A stretch of 7,497 bases of DNA, taken from Acetobacteraceae bacterium (GTDB lineage: Bacteria; Pseudomonadota; Alphaproteobacteria; Acetobacterales; Acetobacteraceae). Under the pieces are notes generated by a model. The model was not told where the DNA came from. It ran no database searches and saw only the letters and a program-made list of their open reading frames with translations. Made by a program: the position numbers and the translations under genes. The first letter of the stretch is position 1, and each line of letters opens with the position of its first letter. This document shows, in pieces, positions 1-6,122 of this stretch. The DNA is taken from contig JANXRT010000103.1 in the NCBI GenBank assembly GCA_025356735.1, positions 1 through 7,497 on the forward strand, in the 5' to 3' direction.

Positions 1-384
1 GCCGCACGCCAGCAGCAGCGCCGGTCCGTCGGGATCGAGCACCCGGCTGGCAAGGTCGGCGAGGTCGCGCGCGTCGCCGCCGGCGCTGCGCCGGTCGGTG
101 AAGCCGGCCTCCCCGGCGCGGGCGGTGGTCGCGTCGCCGACCGCGAGCAGCGGCAGCGCATGATGCGATCGCGGCAGCGTGTCGGCGGCGTTGCCGCTGG
201 TCACCAGCAGCGCCTGCACCGAGCCGGAAGGCGGCAGGTTGACCGGAAGTTTTCGAATCTGCAGGCAGGGCGCCAGGATCGGCTCGAAGCCCAACTCCAT
301 CAACCGGCTGGCGGTGTCGCTGGCACCGGGTTCGGGCCGGGTGACGAGCACCGGCCGGTGGGCCTGCGTTATCGGAACGCTCAT
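1..384 (-). CDS. hemD: Uroporphyrinogen-III synthase, N-terminal part (cut by window edge)
   Basis: HemD closes linear hydroxymethylbilane to uroporphyrinogen III with inversion of ring D, a cytosolic step shared by haem, cobalamin and (bacterio)chlorophyll synthesis. The minus-strand frame is open from an ATG at 384-382 to the window edge, giving 128 residues of a protein usually about 240-260 long, so roughly the first half is visible. Recognition rests on the opening region (residues 11-43), which has the family pattern of a beta strand VLVTRP, then a helix, then GFEPILAPCLQI, and on LLVTSGNAA at 59-67, matching the usual 'TSxNA' segment. The start codon overlaps the hemC stop as ATGA, which indicates translational coupling and supports the identity by pathway. 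HemD sequences are poorly conserved in general, so the call leans partly on its position after hemC. Confidence 0.88.
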   Translation of the reverse strand, partial: MSVPITQAHRPVLVTRPEPGASDTASRLMELGFEPILAPCLQIRKLPVNLPPSGSVQALLVTSGNAADTLPRSHHALPLLAVGDATTARAGEAGFTDRRSAGGDARDLADLASRVLDPDGPALLLACG

Positions 385-1424
385 GGCGCGAACACGTCGC
401 GTGGGCTGTCGCCGCGCAGGCTGGCGCCGAGTTCCCGGCCGATCGCCGCAGCGTCGGAGGCCTGGCCCGACAGCGAGCGCCTGAGCAGGAAGGAACCGTC
501 CGCGCGCGCCACCAGCCCGATGAGGTGCAGCTCACCGCCCGGCAGCAGACGGGCGCAGCCGCCAATCGGGGTGCGGCACGATCCGTCGAGTTCCAGAAGC
601 AGTGCGCGCTCAGCGGTCGCCACAGCGCGCGCTTCCAGGTCCTCGATCGTGGAAAGCAGGTTGCGGAGTTCGTCATCGTCCTGGCGCACAGTGATGCCGA
701 CAATGCCCTGGCCGGCCGACGGCACCATGGCCTCCGGCTCCAGCACGACGCTGGCCCGGTCGGCGAGGCCGAGCCGGCGCAGCCCGGCCAGCGCCAGCAG
801 CGAGGCGCCGTATTCGCCATTCTCGACCTTCGCCAGCCGCGTCTGGACGTTGCCGCGGATGCTGCGGCAGATCAGGTCCGGCCGCGCGTGCAGCAACTGC
901 GCCTGGCGCCGGACCGAGGCGGTGCCGATCACGGCTCCTATTGGCAGCACGCCGTACGGGTCGCACGGGTCCGGTGGGTGGCAGCCGGGCCCGAGGATCA
1001 GGGCGTCGCGCGCATCCTCGCGCTTCAGCGCGCAGGCGAGCACGATGCCAGCCGGCAGCTCGGTCTCCAGGTCCTTAAGGCTGTGCACGGCGAAATCGAT
1101 GCGCCGGTCGGCCAGCGCCTCGTGGATTTCCTTGGCGAACAGCCCCTTGCCGCCGATGTCGGCCAGTGGCCGGTCGGTGACGCGGTCGCCGGTGGTGTGG
1201 ATCGCGTGCTCCTCAAACGCCAGAAGCTGGCCGGTGTTTGGGTCCGCGGAGCTGGGCGACCGCAGCACCGGGCAGAAGCGGCGCAGCAGGTCGAGGAAAA
1301 TGCGGGTTTGCGCCAGCGCCAGCGGCGACGCCCTTGTGCCGACCCGCAGTGGCAGCGCGCGGGCGTGGGGCCTGGTGGCAGGCGATGGCACAGGTCCGGA
1401 AAACGGGGGCTGGGCGGCGGTCAT
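381..1424 (-). CDS. hemC: Porphobilinogen deaminase (hydroxymethylbilane synthase)
   Basis: HemC joins four porphobilinogen molecules head to tail into hydroxymethylbilane, using a covalently bound dipyrromethane primer. The 347-residue product shows the family signatures in order: VGTRASPLALAQT (28-40), HTTGDRV (76-82), IGGKGLFAKEI (90-100), VHSLKDLE (113-120, with the catalytic aspartate at 118), GTASVRRQ (167-174), SIRGNVQTRL (188-197), PSAGQGIVGI (235-244) and LDGSCRTPIGG (279-289), where Cys283 should carry the primer. It is longer than the roughly 310-residue norm because of an N-terminal extension of about 25 residues and a loop of about 14 extra residues between 55 and 70. The start ATG at 1424-1422 is preceded by AGGAC on the minus strand at 1435-1431, six bases away, a good ribosome site. 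It is the first gene of the hemC-hemD pair and diverges from tsaD. Confidence 0.97.
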   Translation of the reverse strand: MTAAQPPFSGPVPSPATRPHARALPLRVGTRASPLALAQTRIFLDLLRRFCPVLRSPSSADPNTGQLLAFEEHAIHTTGDRVTDRPLADIGGKGLFAKEIHEALADRRIDFAVHSLKDLETELPAGIVLACALKREDARDALILGPGCHPPDPCDPYGVLPIGAVIGTASVRRQAQLLHARPDLICRSIRGNVQTRLAKVENGEYGASLLALAGLRRLGLADRASVVLEPEAMVPSAGQGIVGITVRQDDDELRNLLSTIEDLEARAVATAERALLLELDGSCRTPIGGCARLLPGGELHLIGLVARADGSFLLRRSLSGQASDAAAIGRELGASLRGDSPRDVFAP

Positions 1425-1468
1425 GGACGTGTCCTATTACCGGCACGCGGCAAAGGAAAGACGGGACC
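1425..1468. promoter_or_regulatory. Compact divergent intergenic region hemC/tsaD with both ribosome-binding sites
   Basis: Only 44 bases separate the start codons of hemC (minus) and tsaD (plus). Both ribosome sites are visible: AGGAC on the minus strand (1435-1431) for hemC, and AAAGGAAAG on the plus strand (1452-1460) for tsaD, about 8-11 bases before its ATG. That leaves no room for two complete sigma-70 promoters in the gap, so at least one promoter must lie inside the opposing coding region or overlap the other. I do not see a convincing -35/-10 pair. Confidence 0.55.
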
Positions 1469-2548
1469 ATGCCAACCGGCCGCCTATCCGGGCCTATCCT
1501 CGGAATCGAGAGCTCCTGCGACGAGACCGCCTGCGCGGTGCTGGACGCCGACGGCCGCATCCTGGCCGAGGCCGTGCTGAGCCAGGAGGCCGAGCACGCG
1601 CCCTATGGCGGCGTGGTGCCAGAGATCGCGGCACGCGCTCACCTCGCCCATCTGCCGGACCTCGTCCGCCGCGTCATGGGGCAGGCCGGTGTTGGCTATG
1701 CCGAACTCGGCGGCGTCGCGGCGAGCGCCGGTCCGGGACTGATCGGCGGGCTGATCGTCGGCACCGGGGTGGCGAAGGGCATCGCCCTGGCGCATGGCAC
1801 GCCCTTTGTCGCGGTCAACCATCTGGAGGCGCACGCGCTCACCGTCCGGTTGCCGGGCCTGGTCGAGGATGGGGTGGCGTTTCCCTATCTTCTTCTGCTG
1901 GTCTCGGGCGGACATTGCCAGTGCGTCGCGGTCGACGGCGTCGGGCGGTATCGAAAGCTGGGCGGCACGGTGGACGATGCCGCCGGCGAGGCGTTCGACA
2001 AAGTCGGAAAACTGCTCGGGCTGGGGTGGCCGGGCGGCCCGGCGCTGGAACGGCTGGCGAGCGGCGGCGATGGCGCGAGATACGCGTTCCCGCGCCCGAT
2101 GAAGGGGCGCGACAACTGCGATTTCTCATTCTCCGGCCTGAAGACCGCGGTCGCGATGGAGGTTTCGCGCCAGCCGCCCGGTCCGCTGCCGCATCAGGTC
2201 GCGGCCGACATCGCCGCCAGCTTCCAACGTGCCGTGGCCGAGGTGCTGGCTGAGCGCACCGGGCGCGCGATCGCGATGATGGGTGGCGCCTCGGACCTGC
2301 TGGTGGTCGCCGGCGGTGTCGCTGCCAACGCCACGATCCGCGCCGCGCTGGAGATCGAGGCCGCGCGGCACGGTTACCGGATGGTGGCGCCGCCGATCCG
2401 GCTGTGCACCGACAACGCGGTAATGGTGGCGTGGGCGGCTCTGGAACGGCTGCGGCTCGGCTGGAGCGACGGGCTCGACTTCGCGCCGCGGCCGCGTTGG
2501 CCGCTGGATGCACCCGACATGATCGGTGAACGGTTGGTCACCGGATGA
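1469..2548 (+). CDS. tsaD: tRNA N6-adenosine threonylcarbamoyltransferase TsaD
   Basis: TsaD (formerly Gcp/YgjD) transfers the threonylcarbamoyl group from threonylcarbamoyl-AMP to A37 of tRNAs that read ANN codons, together with TsaB and TsaE. The 359-residue product has the ASKHA-fold signatures: ILGIESSCDET (10-20), SAGPGLIGGLIVG (87-99), the metal-binding VNHLEAH (116-122, His118 and His122), VSGGHC (145-150), DDAAGEAFDKVGKLLGL (169-185), SFSGLKTAV (220-228), VAGGVAANATIR (280-291) and CTDNAVMVAW (313-322, with Asp315 the expected third metal ligand). VSGGH is usually followed by threonine; cysteine here is a mild variant. The frame is open 77 codons further upstream, but homology begins just after the ATG at 1469, which has an AAAGGAAAG site before it, and the upstream part is antisense to hemC. 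It is the first gene of tsaD-rlmJ-gpsA and ends in ATGA with rlmJ. Confidence 0.97.
   Translation: MPTGRLSGPILGIESSCDETACAVLDADGRILAEAVLSQEAEHAPYGGVVPEIAARAHLAHLPDLVRRVMGQAGVGYAELGGVAASAGPGLIGGLIVGTGVAKGIALAHGTPFVAVNHLEAHALTVRLPGLVEDGVAFPYLLLLVSGGHCQCVAVDGVGRYRKLGGTVDDAAGEAFDKVGKLLGLGWPGGPALERLASGGDGARYAFPRPMKGRDNCDFSFSGLKTAVAMEVSRQPPGPLPHQVAADIAASFQRAVAEVLAERTGRAIAMMGGASDLLVVAGGVAANATIRAALEIEAARHGYRMVAPPIRLCTDNAVMVAWAALERLRLGWSDGLDFAPRPRWPLDAPDMIGERLVTG
2524..2543 (+). promoter_or_regulatory. Possible hairpin at the rlmJ start (translational coupling)
   Basis: CGGTGA at 2524-2529 and TCACCG at 2538-2543 form a perfect 6-base-pair inverted repeat with an 8-base loop, ending one base before the rlmJ ATG at 2545. 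No Shine-Dalgarno sequence precedes that ATG. In the mRNA such a stem would block initiation unless ribosomes finishing tsaD open it, which would couple the two genes. The pairing is directly visible; the regulatory role is inference, and short stems arise easily by chance in GC-rich DNA. Confidence 0.35.
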
Positions 2549-3363
2549 ACTATCGCCACGCCTTCCACGCCGGCAACTTTTCCGACGTGATGAAGCACGC
2601 GCTTTGCGTGGCGATGATGCGGATGCTGACGCGCAAGCCAACGCCGCTGTTCGTGCTCGACACCCACGCCGGCTGCGGGCGCTACGATCTCGGCGCTGGC
2701 CCGGCGGAGCGCACGGGGGAATGGCGCGCCGGCATCGGCCGGCTGCGGGACGATCCGCCCGACGCGCTCGCCGACTATCTTTCCGTTGTTCACGGGGAAG
2801 GCCTCTATCCGGGATCGCCGGCATTGCTGCGCGCCATGCTGCGGCCCGACGACCGCCTGGCGTGCTGCGAGCTGCACCCCGACGACTTCCTCGCCCTCAA
2901 GCGGGAATTCGGCCGCGACCGGCAGGTTTCACTCCATCTGCGTGACGGCTGGGAAGCCTTACGGGCGCTGCTGCCGCCGGCGCAAAAACGTGGCCTCGTG
3001 CTGATCGATCCTCCCTACGAGGCGCCCGATGAATTCTTTCGCCTGGCGGATGGGCTGGGCGCCGGCGTGTCGCGGTTTCGAACCGGCGTGTTTGTCGCCT
3101 GGTATCCGATCAAGCATCGCGCCCCAGTGCGGGAATTCCATGCCGCAATGGCGTCGAGCGGCATCGCCGACATCCTGGCCGTCGAGCTGTATCTTCGCAA
3201 GCCGCTGGATGCGGCCCGCCTCAACGGCTGCGGCCTGCTGGTCGTCAACCCGCCCTTCGGCTTTGAGGCCGCGGCGCCGGCCCTGCTCGGCGCTTTGATC
3301 GACCGCCTCGGTAACAACGAGCCAGGCCAGGGTTGTCGGATCGATCGGCTGGCCGATGAGTGA
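2545..3363 (+). CDS. rlmJ: 23S rRNA (adenine(2030)-N6)-methyltransferase RlmJ
   Basis: RlmJ (YhiR/ComJ family) uses S-adenosylmethionine to methylate N6 of A2030 in 23S rRNA. The 272-residue product is close to the usual length of about 280. Its N-terminus MNYRHAFHAGNFSDVMKH (1-18) is the characteristic family opening; Tyr3, His5 and Lys17 correspond to residues implicated in the E. coli enzyme. LDTHAGCGRYDL (38-49) is the cofactor-binding start of the Rossmann-like domain. LIDPPYE (153-159) is the catalytic D/N-PP-Y motif of N6-adenine methyltransferases. FVAWYPIKHR (183-192) and GCGLLVVNPPFG (228-239) are further family blocks. Its ATG overlaps the tsaD stop by four bases and its end overlaps gpsA by eight, so it is embedded in that operon. 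Both neighbouring joints lack clear ribosome sites, consistent with coupled translation. Confidence 0.95.
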   Translation: MNYRHAFHAGNFSDVMKHALCVAMMRMLTRKPTPLFVLDTHAGCGRYDLGAGPAERTGEWRAGIGRLRDDPPDALADYLSVVHGEGLYPGSPALLRAMLRPDDRLACCELHPDDFLALKREFGRDRQVSLHLRDGWEALRALLPPAQKRGLVLIDPPYEAPDEFFRLADGLGAGVSRFRTGVFVAWYPIKHRAPVREFHAAMASSGIADILAVELYLRKPLDAARLNGCGLLVVNPPFGFEAAAPALLGALIDRLGNNEPGQGCRIDRLADE

Positions 3364-4321
3364 GATCGCGGTGATCGGGGCGGGGGCCTGGGGCATCGCG
3401 CTGGCCATCCAGGCCGCGCGTGCTGGCCGTAGCGTCACCTTGTGGGCGCACGATCCGGTCCGTGCGGAGGCGTTGTCGCGCACCCGTCAAAGCGCGCGCC
3501 TGCCCGGCATCGTGCTGCCCGACGCCATCGAGGTCACCCATGCGATGCCGCAGGCTTTCGAGGCCGTGCTGCTTGCCGTGCCGGTGCAGCATCTTCGGCG
3601 GGTCGCAAGCGGGCTGTCAGGCCGGGCGCCGGTCGTGGTCTGTGCCAAGGGGGTGGAGGCCGGCACGCATCTTCTGCCGCTGGAGATCCTTTCCGATGTT
3701 TTAGCGGCTCGGTCTGGCGCCGTTCTGACCGGGCCGAACTTCGCGGGCGAAGTTGCGACCGGCTTGCCGGCGGCGGCAGTGATCGCCTCGGCGGATGGAG
3801 GCTTGCGGGAGCATCTCGCCGGCTTGCTGGCGACGCCGCAATTCCGGCTTTACGGCAACGACGATCCGGTCGGCGCGCAGCTTGGCGGCGCGGCCAAGAA
3901 TGTCATCGCCATCGCCGCCGGCGCCGTGATCGGGGCCGGGCTGGGGGAGAACGCCCGCGCTGCGCTGATCACCCGGGGCATTTCTGAAATTTCCCGGCTG
4001 ATCGTGGCGCTGGGCGGCCGGGCGGAAACCGCCATGGGCCTGTCCGGCCTCGGCGATCTGCTGCTGACCTGCACCGGCGCGTCCAGCCGCAATTTTTCCC
4101 TTGGAGTAGCGCTGGGGCGCGGCGAGGTGTTAGCCGACATCCTGGCCGGCCGCTCCGCCGTCACCGAGGGCGTTGCCACGGCGCCGGCCCTTCTGGCCCG
4201 CGCCGGAAAGGTGGAAATGCCGATCTGTGCCACGGTGGCGGCAGTCGTCGAAGGACGGATGAGGCTGAACGAAGCGATAGCGGCGCTGCTATCCCGCCCA
4301 CGCCGCGAGGAAGCTTCCTAA
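3356..4321 (+). CDS. gpsA: Glycerol-3-phosphate dehydrogenase [NAD(P)+]
   Basis: GpsA reduces dihydroxyacetone phosphate to sn-glycerol-3-phosphate, the backbone of membrane phospholipids, in the cytosol. The 321-residue product has a complete N-terminal dinucleotide-binding fold, IAVIGAGAWGIALA (4-17), then CAKGVE (96-101) and GPNFAGEVA (126-134). In that last block the usual GPSFA serine is asparagine, a tolerated-looking variant. The C-terminal helical domain has AAKNVIAIAAG (179-189, with Lys181 the expected catalytic lysine), NARAALITRGISEISRL (199-215), GLSGLGDLLLTCTGASSRNFSLG (228-250, substrate phosphate binding) and EGVATAPAL (271-279). Start at ATG 3356 puts the nucleotide-binding strand at the N-terminus as expected. 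No Shine-Dalgarno site is evident; the 8-base overlap with rlmJ suggests translational coupling. It is the last gene of the tsaD run; repeat copy A follows its TAA stop. Confidence 0.97.
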   Translation: MSEIAVIGAGAWGIALAIQAARAGRSVTLWAHDPVRAEALSRTRQSARLPGIVLPDAIEVTHAMPQAFEAVLLAVPVQHLRRVASGLSGRAPVVVCAKGVEAGTHLLPLEILSDVLAARSGAVLTGPNFAGEVATGLPAAAVIASADGGLREHLAGLLATPQFRLYGNDDPVGAQLGGAAKNVIAIAAGAVIGAGLGENARAALITRGISEISRLIVALGGRAETAMGLSGLGDLLLTCTGASSRNFSLGVALGRGEVLADILAGRSAVTEGVATAPALLARAGKVEMPICATVAAVVEGRMRLNEAIAALLSRPRREEAS

Positions 4322-4333
4322 CAAACAGGGCTG

Positions 4334-4388
4334 CAAGGGACTAGTCCCTTGACGGGTCTGGGCAGAGCCCAGCCTTGCTTTCTTCGCC
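4334..4388 (-). repeat. Composite palindromic repeat, copy A (gpsA-murJ gap)
   Basis: Read on the minus strand, this copy has an A-rich end GAAGAAAGC (4385-4377), then hairpin 1 (CTGGGC, loop TCT, GCCCAG; 4372-4358), then spacer ACCCGT (4357-4352), then hairpin 2, a perfect 18-base palindrome CAAGGGACTAGTCCCTTG (4351-4334). The same layout occurs at 5948-6005 and 6021-6076. Seen from gpsA, hairpin 1 is followed by a pyrimidine-rich tract (GCTTTCTT, then CTTTT), so it might slow or end transcription, but there is no uninterrupted T run. The remaining bases of the 89-base gap show nothing else I can name, including no clear murJ promoter. Confidence 0.85.
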
Positions 4389-4410
4389 TTTTGAATAGTA
4401 CCACCCCGCC

Positions 4411-6015
4411 ATGCTAAAAGGTATCCTGACAGTCGGCGTCTGGACCATGGCCAGCCGCGTGCTGGGCTTCGCGCGCGACATGATGATTGCCGCGTTCCTG
4501 GGCGCCGGGCCGATCGCCGACGCCTTCTTCGTCGCACTCAAGCTTCCGAACCTGTTTCGCAGGCTGTTCGGCGAGGGTGCGTTCAACGCCGCCTTCGTGC
4601 CCTCGTTCGCCGGCATGCTGCACGCCGAGGGCCGACAGGCGGCCAACCGGTTCGCCGAGGAAACCACCGCGGTGATGGTGTTCTGGCTGCTTGGCCTGAC
4701 CATCGCCGGCGAAATCTTTATGCCGCAGCTGATGGCGGTGCTGGCTCCGGGCTTTGCCGGCAGTCCCGAGAAATTCGCGCTCGCCGTCAGCCTGACCCGC
4801 ATCACCTTCCCTTATCTGTTTCTCATCTGCCTGACCGCCTTGTTCTCGGGCGTGCTGAACGGGCTCAACCAGTTCGCCGCCGCCGCCGCCGCGCCGGTGC
4901 TGTTCAACGTCATCTCGATCGTCGCCATGGTGGTGTTGACGCCCTATTTGCCGAACGCCGGCTACTCGCTGGCCTGGGGCGTCACGGCGTCGGGCGTAGC
5001 ACAGTTAGGCTTGCTGATTTGGGCGGTGCACCGCGCCGGCATGCGCATCCGCGTGCCACGGCCCAGGCTGACGCCCGAAATCAGGAAGCTGTTCCGCCGC
5101 ATGGCGCCGGGCCTAGTCGGGGCCGGGGTCACGCAGGTCAACCTGGCGGTGGACGTGATCGTCGCCAGCCTGCTGCCGCCGGGCACGGTCGCGCTGCTGT
5201 ATTACGCCGACCGCGTCCAGCAGCTGCCGCTCGGCGTCATCGGCACAGCGGTCGGCACCGCGCTGCTGCCGGTGCTGGCCCGCCAGATACGCGCCGGCGA
5301 GGACGAACTGGCGAAATCGACGCTCAACCGGGCGCTGGAATACGCCCTGTTCCTGACCCTCCCCGCGGCTTTCGCGCTGGCCGTCTCCGCCTACCCGATC
5401 GTCTCCGTGCTGTTCGTGCGCGGCGCCTTCGACCAGCAGGCGGCCACCCTGGCAGCACAGGCTCTGACCGCCTACGCGATCGGCCTGCCGGCCTTCGTCA
5501 CCGTGCGCGTGCTGGCGCCGGCGTTCTTCGCGCGGGGCGACACGGCGGCCCCGGTCCGGATCGGCATCGCCTGTGTGGCGCTCAACCTGGCTCTCAACCT
5601 CGCCTTCATGGTGCCGCTGCGCCACATCGGACCCGCACTCGCAACCAGCATCGCCGCCATCGTCAACACGGTCTGGCTAGGCATAGCGCTCCACCGTCAG
5701 GGTCACCTGCAACTCGATGCCGGGCTGCTGCGGCGATCCTCGCGCATGGTCCTGGCCGCCTTCACCATGGCGGCAACCCTGGCGATCGCGCAAGGCCCGC
5801 TATTCGCCGCCGCTGCCGGGCATCATGGCCTGCGCTACCTGGCCCTCGCGGCCCTGGTCGCCGCCGGCGCCGCCGCCTACATCGCGACCGGGCAATTCCT
5901 CGGCGCCTTCGACCTCCGCCAGGTTCGCGCCGTGTTCCTCCGCCGTAGGCAAGAAAGCTTGGGCTCCGCCCAAACCCGCAAAGGGGCCGTCGCCCCTTTG
6001 AACCCCCACACTTAA
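4411..6015 (+). CDS. murJ: Lipid II flippase MurJ (MviN family), with repeat-encoded C-terminal tail
   Basis: MurJ moves lipid-linked peptidoglycan precursor across the inner membrane. The 534-residue product is an integral membrane protein of the MOP exporter superfamily with many hydrophobic segments (14 are usual). Hallmarks include SRVLGFARD (15-23; Arg16, Arg22 and Asp23), ADAFFVALKLPNLFRRLFGEGAFNAAFVP (36-64), FPYLFLICLTALFSGVLNGLNQF (133-155) and YYADRVQQLPLGVIGTAVGTALLP (264-287). Asp267 and Arg268 match the pair needed in the central cavity of E. coli MurJ. An in-frame TAG at 4396-4398 lies four codons upstream, so ATG 4411 is the first start; no ribosome site is visible. Residues 514-534 are translated from a palindromic repeat (copy B) and are Arg/Gly/Pro-rich rather than membrane-like, so the ancestral protein probably ended near residue 513. 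It lies between gpsA and trpS on the same strand. Confidence 0.96.
   Translation: MLKGILTVGVWTMASRVLGFARDMMIAAFLGAGPIADAFFVALKLPNLFRRLFGEGAFNAAFVPSFAGMLHAEGRQAANRFAEETTAVMVFWLLGLTIAGEIFMPQLMAVLAPGFAGSPEKFALAVSLTRITFPYLFLICLTALFSGVLNGLNQFAAAAAAPVLFNVISIVAMVVLTPYLPNAGYSLAWGVTASGVAQLGLLIWAVHRAGMRIRVPRPRLTPEIRKLFRRMAPGLVGAGVTQVNLAVDVIVASLLPPGTVALLYYADRVQQLPLGVIGTAVGTALLPVLARQIRAGEDELAKSTLNRALEYALFLTLPAAFALAVSAYPIVSVLFVRGAFDQQAATLAAQALTAYAIGLPAFVTVRVLAPAFFARGDTAAPVRIGIACVALNLALNLAFMVPLRHIGPALATSIAAIVNTVWLGIALHRQGHLQLDAGLLRRSSRMVLAAFTMAATLAIAQGPLFAAAAGHHGLRYLALAALVAAGAAAYIATGQFLGAFDLRQVRAVFLRRRQESLGSAQTRKGAVAPLNPHT
5948..6005 (+). repeat. Composite palindromic repeat, copy B (inside the 3' end of murJ)
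   Basis: Same layout as copy A but on the plus strand. The end is GGCAAGAAAGC (5948-5958). Hairpin 1 is TTGGGC, loop TCC, GCCCAA (5959-5973). The spacer is ACCCG (5974-5978). Hairpin 2 has 9-base arms CAAAGGGGC (5979-5987) and GCCCCTTTG (5992-6000) around the loop CGTC, followed by AACCC. It lies within the murJ reading frame and supplies most of its last 21 codons. Compared with copy A, several arm bases differ but pairing is kept. Confidence 0.87.
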
Positions 6016-6020
6016 GAGAT

Positions 6021-6076
6021 GCGCTCCCGGGCGCTTCCCGGGCGGGGTTTGGGGCAGAGCCCATGCTTTTCTTGCC
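6021..6076 (-). repeat. Composite palindromic repeat, copy C (murJ-trpS gap)
   Basis: Inverted relative to copy B and 15 bases from it. On the plus strand, hairpin 2 is CCCGGG (6026-6031), loop CGCTT, CCCGGG (6037-6042). A CGGGGTTT-type spacer follows. Hairpin 1 is GGGC (6052-6055), loop AGA, GCCC (6059-6062), flanked by T and A with one unpaired G. The T-rich end GCTTTTCTTGCC (6065-6076) is the near-complement of the left end of copy B. In the direction of murJ transcription the hairpin followed by GCTTTTCTT resembles a weak intrinsic terminator. It also contains an ATG (6063) in frame with trpS that is unlikely to be used. Confidence 0.8.
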
Positions 6077-6122
6077 TGCGGCGCACTTGACCGCGGCGGG
6101 CTTAGCGGCGAACAACCGCCCC

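Noticed and set aside
1238..1468. 77-codon upstream extension of tsaD
   Set aside because: The extension is antisense to hemC and unlike TsaD; the ATG at 1469 has a ribosome site and homology starts right after it.
160..2253. Very long plus-strand open frame (697 codons) running antisense to hemD/hemC and across tsaD
   Set aside because: It is Arg/Ser/Ala-rich, has no recognisable domain and lies across three clearly conserved genes in other frames. Long chance frames are expected in DNA this GC-rich.
2126..2824. Minus-strand frame across the tsaD-rlmJ junction, and similar minus-strand frames at 1839-2513 and 2374-2877
   Set aside because: These are Arg/Pro/Ala-rich shadows of tsaD and rlmJ without family motifs.
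4375..4401. TTGCTT with TAGTAC as a murJ promoter
   Set aside because: The spacing of about 15 bases is short, the -10 match is weak, and the -35 falls inside the repeat end.
5019..5948. 309-codon plus-strand frame within murJ
   Set aside because: It is an Arg/Gly/Pro-rich out-of-frame reading of murJ, whose own frame shows conserved membrane segments and catalytic residues throughout.
6087..6115. TTGACC at 6087 as the -35 box of a trpS promoter
   Set aside because: At the expected spacing the -10 position reads about GAACAA, a poor match; the hexamer may be chance.
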